A stretch of 64,000 nucleotides of DNA from a virus. The notes beneath the pieces were generated by a model, which made no database searches, was not told where the DNA came from, and saw only the letters and a program-made list of their open reading frames with translations. Positions 23,001-33,000 of the stretch are shown here, piece by piece. Every line of letters begins with the position of its first letter. The stretch's first letter is position 1. The stretch spans positions 52,793-116,792 of the IMG/VR virus record IMGVR_UViG_3300017783_000003; one strand, given 5' to 3'. A program made the translations under genes and the position numbers.

Positions 23001-26000
23001 TACTTTTGATACTGGAGAGACTGTTGCTAAAGAATTAATTCTTGACAGACCTTTCAATGGTGATTATAATGAGGATAGTGGCGTTCTTTTTGGAGACACT
23101 GTATACACTCTAATTGATCCCAGAGAAGGTACAGCATACACTCCATACAGCGAAAACGGTCTTATTGTAACTATCGATGGTGTACTACAAGAACCTGGAG
23201 TATCTTTCACGATTGATCGTAATAAAATTGTATTCTCAGAACCTCCTCTTGGACTTAGAATTGCAGAGGGTCAGGAAGTTGTAGCACAAAAGTTTTATTG
23301 TTTATCAATTAAATTTAAAGATAATAAACTTAACGATCAATACATTAGAAAAATTGCAAGTATTAGTGACCAGTTTGATGGATCTAAAACTTTATTCAGT
23401 CTATACAATGAAGATGGTACTATTGTTAAAACATTACCTAATGAAAAATTAATTGTTACTCTAAATGGCGTTTTACAAAGAGCACGTAAGGATGAAGAAA
23501 ATCCTTTTGGTAATTCTTATGCAATTATTAGATCTGTAGATCCAAATAGAACCGATCAAATTCAATTCACCGAACCACCTATTAGTCATGGTGAATTGTA
23601 TGAAAGCACTGATGATATCAATATCGCTGAGAAGTGCTTCATTTATAGTGTAGGTTCTTATACACGTCTTGTAATTGATGAGAAAACTATTAAGTATAGA
23701 GGGCAAGGTCCATTCCTTCTTAGAGATGAAGTTACAAATGATGTCGTTAAAGTTGACAGTCCAGAGTATGCTGTCGTCTTTGTAGACGGTGTTCTACAGA
23801 TTCCTGGTAAGTCTTACAATATTGTGGGACCGACCATTACATTTGATGCTCCTTTATCATATTATGAAGAAGAAGATGGAACTTTCTTCCCTCAAAAAGT
23901 TGATATTCTTCTTTTATATGGAAGAGATAAAGAAAAATCTTTAACATTCTTTGATTACGAACCAGACACCTTCCTTGCTGAAGCAACGGTAAAAATTTCT
24001 AATGCATTATCAGATGCTAGTTCTTCTAGCGATTTGGGTAATTTAGAAAATTGGTTTATTAACAGAGTACCTAATGATGTAAAATTAAATCAAAAAAATG
24101 ACACTCTTGGTAAGATCAAGCGTGTAGCATTTGAAGATGAAGTTATTGATGGAACTGCATATAGAACATTATCTCTACTAATTGTTACACCATACTTCTT
24201 TGATCTTAAATATGGATCAGATGATCTAGATTTTTACTTTGACGATCCAAAAACTGGTTCGACAATTATTCTACCAATTGAAAATGGTTTCTTGCCTGGA
24301 CCTGGAAATATTCCTACGCAAGTTAGATCAGTCAGTTTTCAAACCGATTCTGATGGCAATCCTGAACTAGGTTTAGATCTCCCATCATGGTTGAAAGGAA
24401 CTGAATTAGGTTATCAAGCATATCTCAATAAGTCTTCACTATATGCCAATCTTAGTATTGGTGACCTAATCCGCATTGATGGTGAAAAAACTTATAGAGA
24501 AGTTTTAGATCTTCCTGATAAAGTTAAATCTAAACAGTTTAACAAAAATGAATACTTATCTTCGGACATTTATGCAAATATTAAGACTACCAATTATAAT
24601 GATATTGTAAGAGGTGCAGGTCTTGCTATCACTGCAGAGATTGATGCCAATGGTTCTGTTACTAAGTTAAATTGGAATCGTAGGGATCTTAACTTATATT
24701 TTGAGAATGATATTCTCATTCAATCTTCGGCATATCAGTATTTCACTCCACCTATTGTTGAATTCATCCCAACAACCAATGCTGGTGGTGGTGCTAAAGC
24801 ACAGGTTATTGCTACTGGCGGTAACATAATTGATCTCGTCTTACTTGAAGGTGGTTATGGGTATGAAGAAGTACCTAGAGTTCGTGTTGCAAGAGGATTC
24901 GATAGAATCAAAGGTAATACCAGAACTATTAAGAGTACATCTATTCTTGATATCTCTCCACCAATTTCATTCCCTGCAGATCCAGGTGCTCGCAACTCGT
25001 CTAGTGGTGGTGGCGGAGAAAGTGGTAGAGGAACTGGTACATATCTTGCTACTTACACCGAAGTTGTAATCAGTCAGACAGGTGAAGCGGGTGAGTCTTT
25101 ATTCATCTATGTTGACCTTAGTTCAGTAGTTGGCAACTTAGATACAACCAAACAGATTACTATTATACCAGCAGCAGGAGCAACTACTGTTTCTATGCCA
25201 TCTGCCAGCATCAATGAAAGTGAAGTTGCATTTACTGGCATTGAGAAATCTGTCAGTAGCAGTGTTCGGGTCTTCCAACCTGCAGAAATTAACATCTTCA
25301 CTGATCCAGTTCCATTCTCTGGTGTTCAGCAGGTTGAAAGCACGGCAACTGTAAGTGATGTTTCAACACAAATCACCACTACTTTACCCGCTACAGTTAT
25401 TACTGAAGCAGTTTATCAAGTAGACACAGCATCTATTAATGATGTTGGAGCATTCTTGGATGCACCCGTCGAGATCGATGATACAATCATCTTTGTACCA
25501 AATACTAGAAGGTTCCCTCAAGCAAGTAGACTTCTTATTGGTAAAGAGATTGTTACTTACACAAAGACTAAGCAAGACAGATTCATGTATGTCGAAAGAG
25601 GAACTTTCGGCACTACAGCAGAATTCCATAATGCAGGTGATTATCTCAGACATCTACCAGAACTCATCAGTGTTATTCCTATTGGTAATATTGAAGTCTT
25701 TACTATCGAGACTTCTGTTCGTGTCCAGGAAAGTCATACTCAAGCAACAACAGTTACCGCTACAAGTTTTTCGGATGTTAAGTCTGTAAGCGAACTTGAG
25801 TTTACAACTCAGATTGAGCGTGAAACTCAAATTGAAGAGAAATATGAAGGATTCTTCGTATCAGAAGAAGTTATTGTTATTCCTCCTGAATTTATTACTC
25901 CTACTATTACTACTATTCATAATAGTAAGAGTGAAGTTAAGTCGGTTATTCCTCCTGCTGGCATTGAAGGTGCGGTATCTTCTGGTGTAGTCACCTTAGA

Positions 26001-28044
26001 AGATACTACTATCAGAATTGTCAATACGTTTGATCTTGGTATCAACTACGACATTATCGTATCTAAGCAGATTGTTTCTGAAACTGACTACGATTTCTCT
26101 TCTGTAACATCACTGAAGACTACTGTTACTAAGACAGTCAACTCTCAGGATCAGTTTATTAATGTAGTACAACGTGAACTTGACTTTACTGAGTTTAATC
26201 ACTCTATCGTTATTACCGCTGAAGTTAATGACATCGATTCAATCACTTCAGTTCTACCTGGAGTTGAGGAAGTAAATCGATTTATTGTTTCTACTTACGC
26301 CACAAGTGAGTCTGATATCAAGGCATTTAATACTGAGTGGAAACAAACTGCACAACTGACTCAACGTGGTGCAATTGAAGATAATGTATCACTAATTAAT
26401 GTAACATCTGATGTCCCAACTCTCAATGTTGAGGTTCTTCAGATTGAGACCCTCACCGAAATTCAGAAGATTACTCATACCCGTGTAACTCTTTCTGAAA
26501 GGGAAGAAGTACTTGAGGCACTAACTTCTGCGTCTGTAGTTGGCGTAGAGGTCACTGGCGTTGGTGTGGAAGGAATTGTATCTTCCGCTAGAATTGATAC
26601 CAATGCCGTTAGAGAGTCTCTCAAAGTTTTGAGACTTGATATTAATCATGAATTAGTAATCTCAACAGAAGTGGTTAGAGATCCATTTGAAACTGACTAT
26701 CAGCAGACTGTTACATCCAACTTCTTTAGAGTTGAATATGAAGCAACTGTAGTACAAGGCGGCGTAGACATCTATGCCGATCCATCTGTTAAAGTAGTAA
26801 GTAGTCAACATATCATCAAACCTCAAGTTGATATTGCAACTAATAGTCAGGTTACTACTACAATCCAAAGCATTAACAAGCAGGTTACTATCAAACCCGC
26901 TGATTCTATTATGGCGGTGGAGGTTGAATACGGAATTACCCGTGTCTTCTACTTCAATGCACCTCCATTAGAACTTGCTTCTATTGAAGAAGTTACAATT
27001 ACTGGTGTTGATAGGCAAATTTCAGTTGGTACAATAGTAAGAGAAAGTGCTGAAAGTATTCTTTCTTCACAGACTACTGCAGTTAATGATAATTTGAGTG
27101 CTATTGCAAGCACAGTCGTTTCCTCAAATTATGAAACTCATCATACAGTTGCAAATACTGTTACATATGACATTGATACGACGATTAGAGCATCCTCTAC
27201 TACCATCACGGATCAGGTAGATTCCTTAGATACTACATCTTCATTGATGACAGTTTCTAAGACTGCTGAGATCCCTGCGTTCTTCACTATTGAACCTACA
27301 GTCTTCTCTAGACTTACCGCAACATCATCAAATATTGTTGCTACTACACGACCAGATGAGATTCAGCATACCATTAGTATTACTACTGGTCTTGCTGCAG
27401 ATGAAGATCAGCAAGGTGCATCTAGAGAAATTGATTACGAAATTGGTATTCTCGACTTCTTCACTGAACTATATGTTCTACCTCCGAAGATCAAGACGAG
27501 AAATCAAGGCGAGTTTGACCTTGGCGATCCTATCAATGAGGTCTTCACTAGAGAGCAAGGAATTATTCTTGTTCTTAACGCCAATAGAGCCCGTGAGGAG
27601 TTCTATGATGGATACACAGTGGGTAATGCAGGATTTACTATGACAGGATTTGAAAATAACATGATGATTGATACTGGTGCTTTTAGAGTATCAGGTGATA
27701 TCGCTGCTATCACTATGATGTTCCCTGATATGACTATTCAGGACTTCACCGAAAGGCGTAGTTCTGCTGTAACCATGACTGGAGAACGCTTCAATATGGG
27801 TATTCCAACTATTAATGAGATTGGATCGGTTCTTTCCGCATCTATTACAAATGAGACAAGTTTGGATATAAATAATGCGGGTCCCTTCCCAGATTCTGGA
27901 CTAATTCTCATTGGAACTGAATTGATTAAGTATACCAGCAAGTCTGGCAATACATTGCAAGATCTAACAAGAGGATATGAGGGAACCGTTTCTGTGGGTC
28001 ATTCCGCAGGAGACTATGTGAGAACATTTGGATCTTCTAGTTGA
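17083..28044 (+). CDS. Giant gp7-position baseplate protein with YHYH domain
   Basis: 3653 residues, about three and a half times T4 gp7 (1032), placed between gp6 and gp8 where gp7 belongs. The N-terminal 300 residues look like cyanophage gp7 ('SEYESFSKFVEKYYEHLE', 'SKGTDKSIKFIFNAIVA'). A YHYH domain lies at about 743-850 (His 749 and 751, 'GWAYDGNPIYGPYAY'). Five copies of a roughly 50-residue module with 'IGxExixY...RG..GT' are scattered from residue 90 to the C-terminus, and three 'DGVLQxPGxSY' beta repeats occur near residues 2030-2260. Residues about 2650-3450 are Thr/Val/Ser-rich degenerate repeats. Likely a structural wedge protein with an extended surface arm. No catalytic function is claimed. 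Confidence 0.82.
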   Translation: MASVTTRNISTLIESQLPAFIASEYESFSKFVEKYYEHLETRGGPLDIITNVTKYRDINFYEKNLLKQTTKVTQFVQEAATTITVEDASSFPEENGYIKIGNEICLYKSRTDTEFLEVSRGISGNTTLGDLYGESNFVTTQAEPHYVNNEVYNISNLFLYALVKNFESQYLGGFPEKYLKGEVDKRTLIKNISSFYKSKGTDKSIKFIFNAIVAKDEEDIPEVYNPKDYTLKASTSDWISNYSLKVKILFGDSQNLVGRKIVQRNQDNYASAVVDAVRYGGANGVFEVILSPSSINGNFDIAAQTTLKTDVNVGAGEGDRVDVGSTTGWTGKQGTFVINTENFTFNDKNVTQFILSGRSNPNTTHIAGTPVYSGDSITAETENGIISLLALGLVYNINPSSPQPYSTSGDKVQISKPGFESVHPAIDGSDWFVNYNYRKAFSPLNSAISSVINNLNSDVSAIYEDDQYFYICSTGYPHHAILKETSPVNLVDGKLLKLIRKYPSNTTEIYETSKRDVAIFLDGSTAFGYRDNDEIAVGKIVSTNLVNKGVGYQSAPFVLINNEPYKATAIVAGEVIQSIRIDEEEVYNADPEITITSGRGAKVKPIVTSGEITSIIVTEPGEYYSSPPQIRIFDALGKGSFAEFEAVLTTDGRLASCKKINGGRLYNRNTLIVDIVSVGSGAYAEASVKRWIKDRYKLHFSELDDNNGLTVDEYSGRGKQYAVIANPGNLRYRLGDNINNVLSENPAPHTHSPIIGWAYDGNPIYGPYAYSNPGDANSTIARMNSGYVLQNNRVNGPDINQYEVGTFIDDWKWTPSVNSGKTELDANNGRFCVTPEYPSGTYAYFISIDANGDPKFPYILGSNFYSLPVDSNYNSKMSQDDLPKNVRRLRSDTLDVNGIDTLATIADVIKGNINKAYADASAETFSIGSELFVDNDGSGGSGAKALVSEVTGEPVVNLESIDTKATIIDTVTSAYFFAGDTVYQGEGVTQTELITDNRVVTAFEFSSSPDVKVVNDLILQPPDGEFRVIKEIVSDIVQGEVIGDVVNNNRVVLRNVQGTFDSTIPIFAAIKVVNLLLETDATYSQGATLSLINDESGLTFATGKVVDGTFKQNSVKIRIQTGDFFNDEGYTVKSDVLEDTSKSIVISTSSLSENIQVVSTNDNVAMIQTIGEHNLGEGDKVNVNIFPEDNETTTTYYVRKRLYQTVKIDSISISSNIKDTGIGRFDLMNSGSGYQEGSYSNVELYFQDQTKVRRNIGRPGDPNNARANITVYNLGGGFGRVSFIELVNKGSDYRKGDILTVDDEILNRSPDTTSSQRLTLFVDHSGFGADETILNVSSATDISNEDVLRIGREIVKVTAVNRQDNQLTVIRGENNTDAIDHYNNQPLEIEESSYKLDTNYQPLGSDINKPYVVNYDESTRTLITAFNYTTASPITFLQSSIFFDQNVPSKFVRIKSIEESQYKLEFSTDNINFTVNPQIEVQKYYNYVFDTSHPSMNNTFLDFSASVNYNLLTSEKSVSTNLPGTAGAFVSLKLGFGPNISTNTYENEVPVNFNNYYYFIKASDNVNTDGASLKVIQDPLAGEQRVVYSTSNRFVYELSSIPQFDGTGNVSYTTSGAFAIGNISNIGIIDTGSNYTELPICKGVLPTITYQAETETIIDTSNGSIGSVRVINQGVNYSKPIALVTNGDGTGARFDCLIENGKIKSILTLNGGRDYTFAEVKVFESDVDIFFTSNNIGIPKNAKIIRSGYGYTSDYTTLPKFTSTLVLALKDFGDTVFFSGEEIKQYVDGVVVAKGRVTKNGWRIGSNLLKLENVVGIFRENSLIEGFYSGKSATIVKQIATDFTSDLRTYSDNLGRYNSERGHLSKNSQKLADSYFYQDYSYVVRSKSSIDVWRDLIKETTHPAGFKLFGEMIIESEAQSAMPQESRVIETHSFINLEPKNISVVDTKKFVKQSIILSTGLNIQRGIGSVSVDTFDTGETVAKELILDRPFNGDYNEDSGVLFGDTVYTLIDPREGTAYTPYSENGLIVTIDGVLQEPGVSFTIDRNKIVFSEPPLGLRIAEGQEVVAQKFYCLSIKFKDNKLNDQYIRKIASISDQFDGSKTLFSLYNEDGTIVKTLPNEKLIVTLNGVLQRARKDEENPFGNSYAIIRSVDPNRTDQIQFTEPPISHGELYESTDDINIAEKCFIYSVGSYTRLVIDEKTIKYRGQGPFLLRDEVTNDVVKVDSPEYAVVFVDGVLQIPGKSYNIVGPTITFDAPLSYYEEEDGTFFPQKVDILLLYGRDKEKSLTFFDYEPDTFLAEATVKISNALSDASSSSDLGNLENWFINRVPNDVKLNQKNDTLGKIKRVAFEDEVIDGTAYRTLSLLIVTPYFFDLKYGSDDLDFYFDDPKTGSTIILPIENGFLPGPGNIPTQVRSVSFQTDSDGNPELGLDLPSWLKGTELGYQAYLNKSSLYANLSIGDLIRIDGEKTYREVLDLPDKVKSKQFNKNEYLSSDIYANIKTTNYNDIVRGAGLAITAEIDANGSVTKLNWNRRDLNLYFENDILIQSSAYQYFTPPIVEFIPTTNAGGGAKAQVIATGGNIIDLVLLEGGYGYEEVPRVRVARGFDRIKGNTRTIKSTSILDISPPISFPADPGARNSSSGGGGESGRGTGTYLATYTEVVISQTGEAGESLFIYVDLSSVVGNLDTTKQITIIPAAGATTVSMPSASINESEVAFTGIEKSVSSSVRVFQPAEINIFTDPVPFSGVQQVESTATVSDVSTQITTTLPATVITEAVYQVDTASINDVGAFLDAPVEIDDTIIFVPNTRRFPQASRLLIGKEIVTYTKTKQDRFMYVERGTFGTTAEFHNAGDYLRHLPELISVIPIGNIEVFTIETSVRVQESHTQATTVTATSFSDVKSVSELEFTTQIERETQIEEKYEGFFVSEEVIVIPPEFITPTITTIHNSKSEVKSVIPPAGIEGAVSSGVVTLEDTTIRIVNTFDLGINYDIIVSKQIVSETDYDFSSVTSLKTTVTKTVNSQDQFINVVQRELDFTEFNHSIVITAEVNDIDSITSVLPGVEEVNRFIVSTYATSESDIKAFNTEWKQTAQLTQRGAIEDNVSLINVTSDVPTLNVEVLQIETLTEIQKITHTRVTLSEREEVLEALTSASVVGVEVTGVGVEGIVSSARIDTNAVRESLKVLRLDINHELVISTEVVRDPFETDYQQTVTSNFFRVEYEATVVQGGVDIYADPSVKVVSSQHIIKPQVDIATNSQVTTTIQSINKQVTIKPADSIMAVEVEYGITRVFYFNAPPLELASIEEVTITGVDRQISVGTIVRESAESILSSQTTAVNDNLSAIASTVVSSNYETHHTVANTVTYDIDTTIRASSTTITDQVDSLDTTSSLMTVSKTAEIPAFFTIEPTVFSRLTATSSNIVATTRPDEIQHTISITTGLAADEDQQGASREIDYEIGILDFFTELYVLPPKIKTRNQGEFDLGDPINEVFTREQGIILVLNANRAREEFYDGYTVGNAGFTMTGFENNMMIDTGAFRVSGDIAAITMMFPDMTIQDFTERRSSAVTMTGERFNMGIPTINEIGSVLSASITNETSLDINNAGPFPDSGLILIGTELIKYTSKSGNTLQDLTRGYEGTVSVGHSAGDYVRTFGSSS

Positions 28045-28052
28045 TTTATCAT

Positions 28053-28066
28053 TATAAATATAAATA
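28053..28066 (+). promoter_or_regulatory. Double T4-type late promoter
   Basis: Two overlapping perfect TATAAATA octamers (28053-28060 and 28059-28066) in the 57-base gap before gp8. T4 late promoters use exactly this -10 with gp55 sigma. Confidence 0.7.
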
Positions 28067-28101
28067 ACCAAATACAAAAACGTTTCTAAGAGAGATTTTC
28101 A

Positions 28102-29931
28102 ATGGCCGCAATTATTTCAGATAAATTTCGCATTTTTAATGCGAAACAATTCCTAGAATCTCTATCTGAAGGCTCCTCCGATACGGGCAACGAGCGTACA
28201 AGAATGTACTTCTTTGTTGGTCGTCCTCAACGCTGGGATGCTTACGTAGAGATCTATAACCAGAACGACACAGCTTTCGTAGCAGGTAACGAAGTTTATG
28301 TTGGTGCTAACTATGCTGCTGCAACCTTTAAAGGTGTAGTAAGAGCAGTATACGAAGATTCCATTTTACTTTACAACATCGGACCTTCTACTACTAGCGT
28401 ACCTGCAGCAGGTTCAACCCTTAAGGGTTACAATGGCACTGCAGACACTAATGCTGAAGCTATTTCTGGTGTTTACCGCTATGCTACCGAGGACGTTCCC
28501 CCCGTACCTCTCGACAACCAAAAAGAAAAATTCGATCTGTACGACGACATCATCGCTGCTAAGCGTATTACTGATGACTTCGCCCGTGCAGTTATCCGTC
28601 GCTATAACTGGGATCTAGTTGCTAATCCTAAGTTCGACATGTGGAAACCTGACTATTCCTCTACTCCTGGTAGCGGTGGTCAAATTGGTAAAACTGCAGC
28701 AACTGGCGCTACATCTATTGGTGAAGCGAAGTTCTATGTAATCAACTCCCAGTACGAAGTATTCAAGTGCCTCTATAACGGCGAGAATCCTTCCAATCCT
28801 TCTGGTCAGAACGCAACCGACGAACCCAAGACTACACCTTCTGCTGGTCAAGGTTCGTATGCTAGCAATATCTTCACCGAAGAAGCTGGCAATGCTGGTT
28901 ATATCTGGAAGTATATGTACACCATTCCTACGAATGATGTTCTTCGCTTCCTCTCTACTGACTTCATGCCTATTGTTGCTGCTTCGGATCCAACCCGTCA
29001 AGCAACTGAAGCAGCAGCAGTCAATGGCAGCATTGACGTTGCTCTAGTAGAATCCGCTGGTGCTAACCTCCCCAACGTTATCCACTATGCTCCTGTCCTC
29101 GGTGATGGAACTGGTGGTAAGGTCAAGATTGTTGTAACTGCTCAGGCAATCACTGCAGCAACACTTGAAGATGCTGGTTCTGGATACACCTACGCATCTG
29201 TAGCACTTAAGACTGGTACTGGTTCTGGTGCTACTGCATACGGTATCTTCAGCGATTCTGCTTTGACTAGTAGTGTAACTGTCGGAAGTACCGCATCTGG
29301 TGCTGTTGAAGTTGTTCTTCCTCCCCAAGGTGGACATGGTTCTGACATGGAGTTGGAATTGAACGCTAAGCGTATCATGACCAATATCCGTCTAACCTAT
29401 GCTGAAGGTTCTGGTGACTTCCCCGTTGACAACGACTTCCGTCGTATCGGCATCCTCAAGGATCCATATGTCTTCGGCAGCACAACCTTCGCAACTGTTG
29501 ATACCGTTAACGGTCTGTATGCAGTCAAGTTGAACAGTGCTTCTTCTAACTACCAGCCTGATGAAACTATCGAGCAGACTGTAGCAGGTGGTACTGCTAA
29601 AGGTACTGTTGTTTCCTGGACCCTTGACAGTGGTTCAACCACTGAAGGTGTTCTGAAGTACATCCAGTCTCCCGACCTCCACGCAGACAACGGCGTTGTT
29701 CGTGCGTTTGAGAGTGATGCAGGTAACTCAGTCAATGGTGGAACTTCTCTAACTGCAGCAACCGTTGACACTGCTGATAACAGCAATGTCCTTGGAGTTC
29801 AGTTTGCAAGTGGTCTTGCAAACCCCGAGATTGCTGCCAACTCTGGTGAGATGATCTACGTCGAGAACCGTCGTTTGATCACCCGTGCTCCTGACCAGAT
29901 TGAAGACATCAAACTTGTCATCGAGTTCTGA
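28102..29931 (+). CDS. 8: gp8-like baseplate wedge protein
   Basis: 609 residues against 334 in T4 gp8. The N-terminus 'SDKFRIFNAKQFLESLSE' and 'RMYFFVGRPQRWDAYVE' matches the gp8 family, and 'EAGNAGYIWKYMYTIPT' is also characteristic. The longer C-terminal half contains a Gly-rich beta module ('GSGYTYASVALKTGTGSG') also found in the neighbouring giants. Codon use is richer in C-ending codons than in the adjacent genes, hinting at high expression. It has its own late promoter and is followed by a perfect terminator, so it can be made independently. Confidence 0.88.
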   Translation: MAAIISDKFRIFNAKQFLESLSEGSSDTGNERTRMYFFVGRPQRWDAYVEIYNQNDTAFVAGNEVYVGANYAAATFKGVVRAVYEDSILLYNIGPSTTSVPAAGSTLKGYNGTADTNAEAISGVYRYATEDVPPVPLDNQKEKFDLYDDIIAAKRITDDFARAVIRRYNWDLVANPKFDMWKPDYSSTPGSGGQIGKTAATGATSIGEAKFYVINSQYEVFKCLYNGENPSNPSGQNATDEPKTTPSAGQGSYASNIFTEEAGNAGYIWKYMYTIPTNDVLRFLSTDFMPIVAASDPTRQATEAAAVNGSIDVALVESAGANLPNVIHYAPVLGDGTGGKVKIVVTAQAITAATLEDAGSGYTYASVALKTGTGSGATAYGIFSDSALTSSVTVGSTASGAVEVVLPPQGGHGSDMELELNAKRIMTNIRLTYAEGSGDFPVDNDFRRIGILKDPYVFGSTTFATVDTVNGLYAVKLNSASSNYQPDETIEQTVAGGTAKGTVVSWTLDSGSTTEGVLKYIQSPDLHADNGVVRAFESDAGNSVNGGTSLTAATVDTADNSNVLGVQFASGLANPEIAANSGEMIYVENRRLITRAPDQIEDIKLVIEF

Positions 29932-29953
29932 TCTTTTCAAACATATCTTTCAG

Positions 29954-29982
29954 ATCCCCCGAGAAATCGGGGGATTTTTTTT
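29954..29982 (+). terminator. Strong Rho-independent terminator
   Basis: ATCCCCCGA (29954-29962) pairs perfectly with TCGGGGGAT (29967-29975) around a GAAA tetraloop, followed by T to 29982. Confidence 0.95.
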
Positions 29983-29989
29983 ATCCCTG

Positions 29990-29996
29990 CTAAATA
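29990..29996 (+). promoter_or_regulatory. Late promoter-like CTAAATA
   Basis: CTAAATAATAG begins at 29990, eight bases past the terminator, and would start the transcript of the DUF4815 gene. Confidence 0.5.
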
Positions 29997-30035
29997 ATAG
30001 AGGGAAACAGGATCAACTAGAGAGACTCATTTACG

Positions 30036-33000
30036 ATGCCACAGAAGACTAACCTAAACGTATCTCCATATTTTGATGATTTTGATACTGACAAGAATTT
30101 TTACAAGGTTCTTTTTAGACCTGGATATTCTGTGCAAACTAGGGAATTAACATCCCTACAGTCTATCCTACAAAACCAAATAGAAAGTTACGGTAAATAT
30201 CGATTTAAACAAGGACAATTAGTAATACCTGGCGAAGTGGGTTTGAACAACAGACTCAATTTTGTCAAGCTTTCTTCTGTTTCCGAAGTTGCTGTAAATG
30301 AAAACGGTGCTATTGTCTACAAAAAATATGACATTAAGCAACTAATCGGATCCACCTTGAGAGGCATCAACTCTGGAGTCTCTGCTGTAGTTGTTGAAGT
30401 TAAATATGCAACAGAAGAATCTGCAGATCTCATTTTTGTAAATTACATCAACAGTGGCGATGATGGGAATGAATCCACTTTCAGACAAGGCGAAACTTTA
30501 GAAGTTGTTGGTGGTGTCAATACTCCCCTGTTAGTTGTTGGTACTGACGGAAGTGTATTGCCAACATCAATTCAAATTATTGATCCTGATACTGGAGATA
30601 ATTCTTCTCTCAGCAGTCCTGCAATGGGATATGCAACTGCATTAAAAGTAGAAGAAGGTATTTACTTTGTTAATGGATTTTTTGTTCGCAATGACGAACA
30701 ATTAATTGTTCTCAATAATTACTACGATAAAGCCTCTGTTAAAGTAGGATTTGCTATTGTAGAAGATATTATTACTCCAGAAGAAGATGCTTCTTTGTAT
30801 GATAATGCAAGAGGATACTCAAACTCTTCTGCCCCTGGTGCTCACCGACTTAAAATTAAATTAGAACTTAAGAAGTTTGAATATAAGGCACTAACAGATA
30901 AAAATTTTATTCAGATTATTCAGATCAAGAATGGTGTAGTTGAAAAGCAAATTAAACCTGCAGACTATACTCTTCTTGAAGAAACTTTAGCAAGAAGAAC
31001 TTATGACGAATCTGGCGACTATGTAGTTAAAGATTTTACTATTGATACTAGAGAGTATTATCAACGTAATGGAAACAATGGTATTTACAAGCAAGGAGAT
31101 AATGGACTTGTAAAGGGTCTTTCTGCAACAGAAGCAGAAACAAAACTTGTTGTTAGTGTAAGTCCTGGTAAAGCATACGTACGTGGATTTGAAATTGTCA
31201 ACAAAGAAGTCAAATATCTTACTATTGAGAAAGCTAGAGATACTTTAACTAGAGATAATGTAACTGTTAAATCTAGAGGTGCTTCTGCATTTAAAGTTAG
31301 TAACGTATATGGAACTGTACCTCTCAATACTGTTGCTGGAGAACTGAGTGCATATCCAGACGTATATTTGAATGCAGTATTTAATGATGGTAGTATTGGT
31401 TTTAATGGTCTAGAAGAAGAAACTAGTTATAAATTTACTACCTCCAGACGTGCAATTGAGTTTGGATTGGATAAGGGTCTCAAGACCATTATGATTAACG
31501 TTACTGAGGGTAATGCAGATCCAGTAGTAAAATCAGACTTCCCAACTAAACTATGGTATGTAAAATCTAGAAGTGGTAGTACACCAACGTCTGCTGGGTA
31601 TATTGATATTGTAGCATTCTCTAATGCAAACGATATTAATGTTGCAGGCACAACTTCATATTTTGTTGAAGCAACTATCTATGGAGAAAGATCTGTTCTG
31701 GATGAGTATTTTGTTGAGTATGATGAAGGTGATCCATCCAAGTATAGAATTTTGTATAAAACTGAAGCGGATGTTCTGCCTCCAGAAGGATACACCCCAG
31801 AGCTTTCTTATGGTAGATTGGTTTCATATACAAACACAATTACCCCTACTATTGGTGTAGTAAAACCAAAAGATTTCAGTCTATCTGATAGACCTGACGG
31901 ATTTAGTCAAGACACAGATAAAATTATTTCCAGAGGAAAATCTGGTGTAAACGCACAACCATATAGTGGTATCTTCAATTTTGGATACTTTAATCCAACA
32001 TTCTTTACTAGAATAACCTTAGAGACCACACCAGCAGAAGGATTTGGATCTGGTAAATATATCTACGGCAAGACCAGTAATGCTGTTGGAGTCATTGAGA
32101 ATGATCTAAGTTCTAACTATAGTAGTGGTTCTAAATTATTTGTCACAACAATTGCAGGTCAGTTCCATTCGGGAGAAACCATTTTTGATGAGCAAGGATT
32201 CTCAATCAAAATTGCAAAAGACAATACAATTTCCCACTTCATTTGCACAAAGCGTGGTACTGGATATGGTAGCGACGACTCTACCAGTCTTTTTATCAAT
32301 GGCAATGAGATCAATAATTCTAAAGTAGCACCAAGAACTTCTGGTCAAGGAATTTATAGAATCGAAGTTCTAGATCGTTCTGCTCTTAGAGAAACTTTTA
32401 TTGCACCACCACAAGTTAAAGCATTCCCAATTCAAGAATCTGCGGCAAACAATCCATCAGTTATTCCAGTTCTGTATAAGAATACTGTTCTAACTTACAC
32501 CCCGCAGAATGTCAAATCTCTGCAGTCTACTTATAATAATTACAAATTTACTGCAGACGTTGATTTTTCTAAAACAAAATATTCAGATTATAGACCTATC
32601 ACCAACTTTAGTTTCTCTGGTAAGCAGGGTTCTAAATTCCTTGAGTGTAGTGGTTTTGGAGCAAATCTATCTAAAGACCTTATTCAAGGTGATATCATTC
32701 AGTATACTGATGGCGATGATAATATTGTCAAGAATATTGTTCAATGGACTAGTGATGCAGAAGGTACAGTTAAATCTAGAATCTATTTAACTTATTCATT
32801 GAGAGATGATGTTACAAACATTTCTGTTGTTAGAGTAAGACCTTTAGTATCTAATGTAAATGCTTCATTAATTTTTCCAACTGGAAGTAAGCAAATTGCA
32901 TCTCTAGTTAGAGATAGTTCTGATACAAAAATTAAATACTATGTTAGAAAAGATTTTACTTCTGATCTAAATGCTGCTGGCGGTGTCATCACCTTCACAG

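Noticed and set aside
25300-27650. Possible frameshift or junk in the repetitive C-terminal third of the 3653-residue gene
   Set aside because: The frame stays open with consistent codon use and ends in the same 'IGTELIKY...RGYEGT' module found earlier in the protein, so it is a genuine coding region.
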